Source: Fen-1231 sp035286465 (lineage in GTDB: Bacteria; Gemmatimonadota; Gemmatimonadetes; Gemmatimonadales; Gemmatimonadaceae). Taken from it: 64,000 nt of DNA. The translations under genes were made by a program, and so were the position numbers. This document shows, piece by piece, positions 61,260 to 64,000 of this stretch (position 1 is the first letter of the stretch; every line of letters begins with the position of its first letter). Location of the stretch: positions 1-64,000 of the forward strand of contig DATEDF010000123.1 of the NCBI GenBank assembly GCA_035286465.1, given 5' to 3'. Under the pieces are notes generated by a model. The model was not told the origin of the DNA, did not search any database, and was given only the letters and a program-made list of their open reading frames with translations.

Positions 61260-64000
61260 CTCGCGGCGACGCGCGGGCGCTCACCCGCACCAGCCAGGCC
61301 AGGAGCGCGAGCGACACGGTGACGCCGATCGCCCCCGCCGCGTGCTCGGCGGGCGTCGGCGCGTGGAGCGCGAGATTCATGTCCGAGAGCGCGCGCTCGA
61401 CGAGCGCCGCGACGATCCACGACCACGCGCAGAGTGATCCCCACGCGCGGACGGCGAGGAAGATCGCGACCGGCGCGATGAGCGCGACCGCCACCGTGCC
61501 CGGACTCGGCGCCGTGAAGCGCTCGGCCGCCGTCGCACCGATGCCCGCAAGCAGGACGAGGAACGCGAGCGCAAGCGCGGCGCGCACGCCCCCGCGCCGC
61601 GAGACTCCCGCGATCACGAGCGCGGGAATCGCAAGGAACGGCACCATCGCCACGACGGAGGTCGGCACCGCCAGCGCTTCGGCGAGCGCGGGCACCGCCT
61701 GCGCCAGCATCGTGTCCGGCGCGCCCGGGATTTCGCCCGTCATCGCGAGCGAGGACGCGCGAGCGAGCAGCATCGGGAGAGCGCCCAGCGCCACGCCAGC
61801 CAGCAGGGCATCGGGCACGCGAGCGGACGGCGCCGCATCGGGGAGGAGCGGAATTCCCACGCGGCGGCGCAGCGCGTTGAGCGCGAGCCAGAGCCCGTAG
61901 AGCACGAGCGGCAAGAGCACGCCGCCGAGCACGATGCTGATCCCCGTCGTACTCACGAAGGTGGACCACGGCGTCGCCGTGTCGTAGAGGTAGAGCTGCG
62001 CCGGCAGCGCATCGAGCGACTCCGCGATCTGCACGAGCGCGAGCGCCGCGAGCGCGATGACGACCGCGCGCCGGCCGGGCGTGGCGTCCTGGACGAGCAC
62101 CTGCCGCCGCCGCGTGACGAAGATCGCGCCGCCCACGACCGCCGCGAGGAGCACCACCCCGGCGAGCACGCTGATGACGAGCCGGCGCTGCTCCGCATCG
62201 CGGTCCGCGCGCAGGAAGCGTTCCGGAAGCTCCACGCCGCGGCGCACCACGAGCGGCTCGTCGCCCGCGAGCGAAACCCACGCGCGCGCCGCCGCTTCGC
62301 CGGGCAACTTCAGCGTGGAGTCCGTGTACGTGACGGTCACGTCGCGGCGTGCGGGACGCGCGGTCTCCTCGAAATGCGCCTCGATCAGCCGCGTGGTGTC
62401 GAGGCCGGCCCGCGCGAGCGCCGCGCGCGCCAGACGCCGCGTCTCCGGCGCCCCGGGGGATTCGCGGCGTGCGCTCTCCGGCAGGATGTGCCGCACGTCG
62501 AGCGGCGAGCCGTCGGGCCGGAAGCGCACGCGCCACTCTTCGGCGCGCTCCGCGAGCGGTCCGGTGAGGCGCACGTAACGCACCACCCACCAGGCCGGCA
62601 CCGCGTACGTGGGCGCGAGTTCCGCGGCGAGCCCGGGTGTCCGGTGTTCCCGCAGGAAGCGGGGCCAGGCGTCGAGCGTGTCGGTGGCCGTGCGCTGGAG
62701 GCGTTTCCACGCGGAGGGGTCCACGCCGCGCGCAGCGAGCGTGGAATCGGCGGAGGCGGCCACGCGTGCGCGGGTCCCCGTGAAGCGCGGGCCGAGGACC
62801 GGCCTATCGGGCGCGAGGAGCGCGACGAGCACGCCGACGGCCACGGTCACCATCGCCGCCTTCCGCGCGCGCGCGCCGAGCATGCGCGTCGCCGGCTCGG
62901 CGGCCGGCACCGCCACCTCGACGCGCGGCGTGGGCGCCCACGCGGCGAAGCGCGCATCATCCCCCGCGAGCGTGAGCCCGCGCTGCCGCACCCAGCGCCA
63001 CGCCACCGCCAGCGCGGGCGCCAGCAGGGCCAGGAGAATGATCGCCGCCGACACGCGATACTCGACCGCCGTCCCCGTCGCCGCGAAGAGTCCGAACAGC
63101 ACGAGGTCGTAGACGAAGTGCGCGACGACCGTGACGATCAACCCGAAAGACAGGAACAGCACGCCCCAGAAACACGCGTCGAGGAAGATCTCGACGCCGC
63201 GCGAGTACGGTGGCCACGACGGATAGCTCGCGTGCGCGAAACCGAAGACCAGCGCGGCCACCGCGATCCCCGCGGCCATCCACGCCGTCCGGTGCGGCCG
63301 GTTCCCCACCCAGAGCGAGAGCAGCGAGAGGGGAAGCGCGCGGAAGAGCGCCTCCTCCCACACGCCCGCCTGCAGCGAAATCGCGATCCCCGCGAGCCAC
63401 GGCATCGGCGTCGCGATCTGGTTGGGATCGTCGAGCAGCTCGCTCGGCACCCACCAGCCGAACGCCTCGCGCGTTACCACGTAGAAGAGCGCGACCCACG
63501 CGAAACCGATGGCCGCGACCGCGTAGCCGCCCGCGACGCGCCCGGCCACCTCGCGCGTGCCTCGAATCCTCCAGAGCTTCCACCAGTCGAGGTGCCGCGG
63601 GAACGCGGCGCGCGTGAGCGCCTCCGCCGCGGCGAGCGTGAGCGCGACCAGCGCCCCCGCCGACACGCCCACGAGGATGGCGGCGGCGAGCTGCATCGTC
63701 TCGAACAACGCCGGTGAGGTCGCGGTGTCGTAGTCGTACCAGCTCGTCGGGATCACGTTGAGCTGCGCCGCCACGAAGAGCGCGGCGATCACCCCACCCA
63801 CGACGATCGGCTCCCGCCACCGCACCTCCCGGGCGCGCGCGTACCGCCGGAGCGCCACCGCCCCGGCGATCGCGAAGACCAGGACCCCCACGGTCGCGAG
63901 CAGCGTGAGGAATTCGTTCGCCGAGCGCATCTCGCCGTAGCGCCGGCTGAACGCCTCGGGAATCACGACGTAGGGCCGCGCCGCCGACGGCGCGTCGCCC
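61243..64000 (-). CDS. Large CPBP-family intramembrane metalloprotease (5' part outside window)
   Basis: At least 919 residues are visible and the reading frame stays coding to the window edge (the last codons read DAPSAARPYVVIPEAF), so the N-terminus is outside. Family: CAAX-protease/bacteriocin-processing (CPBP, ABI). The protease core shows EExxxR in VWEEALFRALPL, the His in VFGFAHASYP and a second His in VVAHFVYDLVLF. Around it are more than a dozen membrane helices and a soluble region in the middle (about 380-600 of the visible part) that looks like an exported, PepSY-like domain. Such oversized CPBP proteins are recurrent in this phylum; substrates unknown. Convergent with the GHMP kinase gene, overlapping by 17 bp. 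Confidence 0.85.
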   Translation of the reverse strand, partial: GDAPSAARPYVVIPEAFSRRYGEMRSANEFLTLLATVGVLVFAIAGAVALRRYARAREVRWREPIVVGGVIAALFVAAQLNVIPTSWYDYDTATSPALFETMQLAAAILVGVSAGALVALTLAAAEALTRAAFPRHLDWWKLWRIRGTREVAGRVAGGYAVAAIGFAWVALFYVVTREAFGWWVPSELLDDPNQIATPMPWLAGIAISLQAGVWEEALFRALPLSLLSLWVGNRPHRTAWMAAGIAVAALVFGFAHASYPSWPPYSRGVEIFLDACFWGVLFLSFGLIVTVVAHFVYDLVLFGLFAATGTAVEYRVSAAIILLALLAPALAVAWRWVRQRGLTLAGDDARFAAWAPTPRVEVAVPAAEPATRMLGARARKAAMVTVAVGVLVALLAPDRPVLGPRFTGTRARVAASADSTLAARGVDPSAWKRLQRTATDTLDAWPRFLREHRTPGLAAELAPTYAVPAWWVVRYVRLTGPLAERAEEWRVRFRPDGSPLDVRHILPESARRESPGAPETRRLARAALARAGLDTTRLIEAHFEETARPARRDVTVTYTDSTLKLPGEAAARAWVSLAGDEPLVVRRGVELPERFLRADRDAEQRRLVISVLAGVVLLAAVVGGAIFVTRRRQVLVQDATPGRRAVVIALAALALVQIAESLDALPAQLYLYDTATPWSTFVSTTGISIVLGGVLLPLVLYGLWLALNALRRRVGIPLLPDAAPSARVPDALLAGVALGALPMLLARASSLAMTGEIPGAPDTMLAQAVPALAEALAVPTSVVAMVPFLAIPALVIAGVSRRGGVRAALALAFLVLLAGIGATAAERFTAPSPGTVAVALIAPVAIFLAVRAWGSLCAWSWIVAALVERALSDMNLALHAPTPAEHAAGAIGVTVSLALLAWLVRVSARASPRATGSA

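Overview
The window looks like a chromosomal piece of a high-GC soil or sediment bacterium, most probably Gemmatimonadota. The reasons are the very high GC at third codon positions, the large number of exported hydrolases (a TolB-propeller amidohydrolase, BNR/VPS10-type propellers, several S9 peptidases, an M14 peptidase), the Gly/Arg-rich tracts inside those proteins, and serine/threonine kinases with TPR sensors. No rRNA, tRNA, CRISPR array, prophage or IS element was recognised. The phylum call is inference from gene content.

Layout. 0.4-6.8 kb: a beta-oxidation operon (fadN-type enzyme, UPF0182 membrane protein, thiolase). 6.9-9.3 kb: small genes, including a YceI protein and a MarR regulator that share a near-identical 16-bp operator. 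9.4-22.6 kb: exported propeller and hydrolase genes, an HNH nuclease, and an APH/class-III aminotransferase fusion. 22.6-26.1 kb: a stretch that reads as less GC-rich than its surroundings, with a decayed beta-propeller gene, a plug/carboxypeptidase-regulatory-like protein, a membrane-anchored DsbA-like oxidoreductase and a small exported 8-cysteine peptide. 26.1-33.5 kb: a MoaD-like gene, a 5'-truncated BNR gene, a Ser/Thr kinase, and a tight operon of APH-type kinase, HopA1-type lyase and LanC-like cyclase preceded by a small Lys-rich ORF. This last group is a split, class V-like lanthipeptide cassette and is the most interesting system here.

33.6-39.3 kb: a lipoprotein, argJ, DUF2784, a macrodomain remnant, an exported arginase-like protein, and a second beta-propeller gene just downstream of a thioredoxin-fold remnant. 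39.4-47.4 kb: an S9 peptidase, then an OpuC/EgtUV-like ABC transporter with fused binding and permease domains, divergent from the ergothioneine genes egtB-egtD. That context points to ergothioneine or betaine transport. 47.4-50.6 kb: a two-gene signalling unit, a cNMP-binding histidine kinase and a receiver/thioredoxin-reductase-like fusion without CxxC. 50.6-64 kb: a helix-hairpin-helix protein, an exported RidA protein, M14 and S9 peptidases, a GHMP sugar kinase, and the C-terminal part of a very large CPBP membrane protease that runs off the window.

Several decay products (the propeller with an internal TAG, the truncated BNR gene, the thioredoxin remnant, the macrodomain fragment and a C-terminal orphan fragment) show that the 14-39 kb part has been rearranged repeatedly. 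Function calls rest on reading motifs in the translated sequence. No database search was run.
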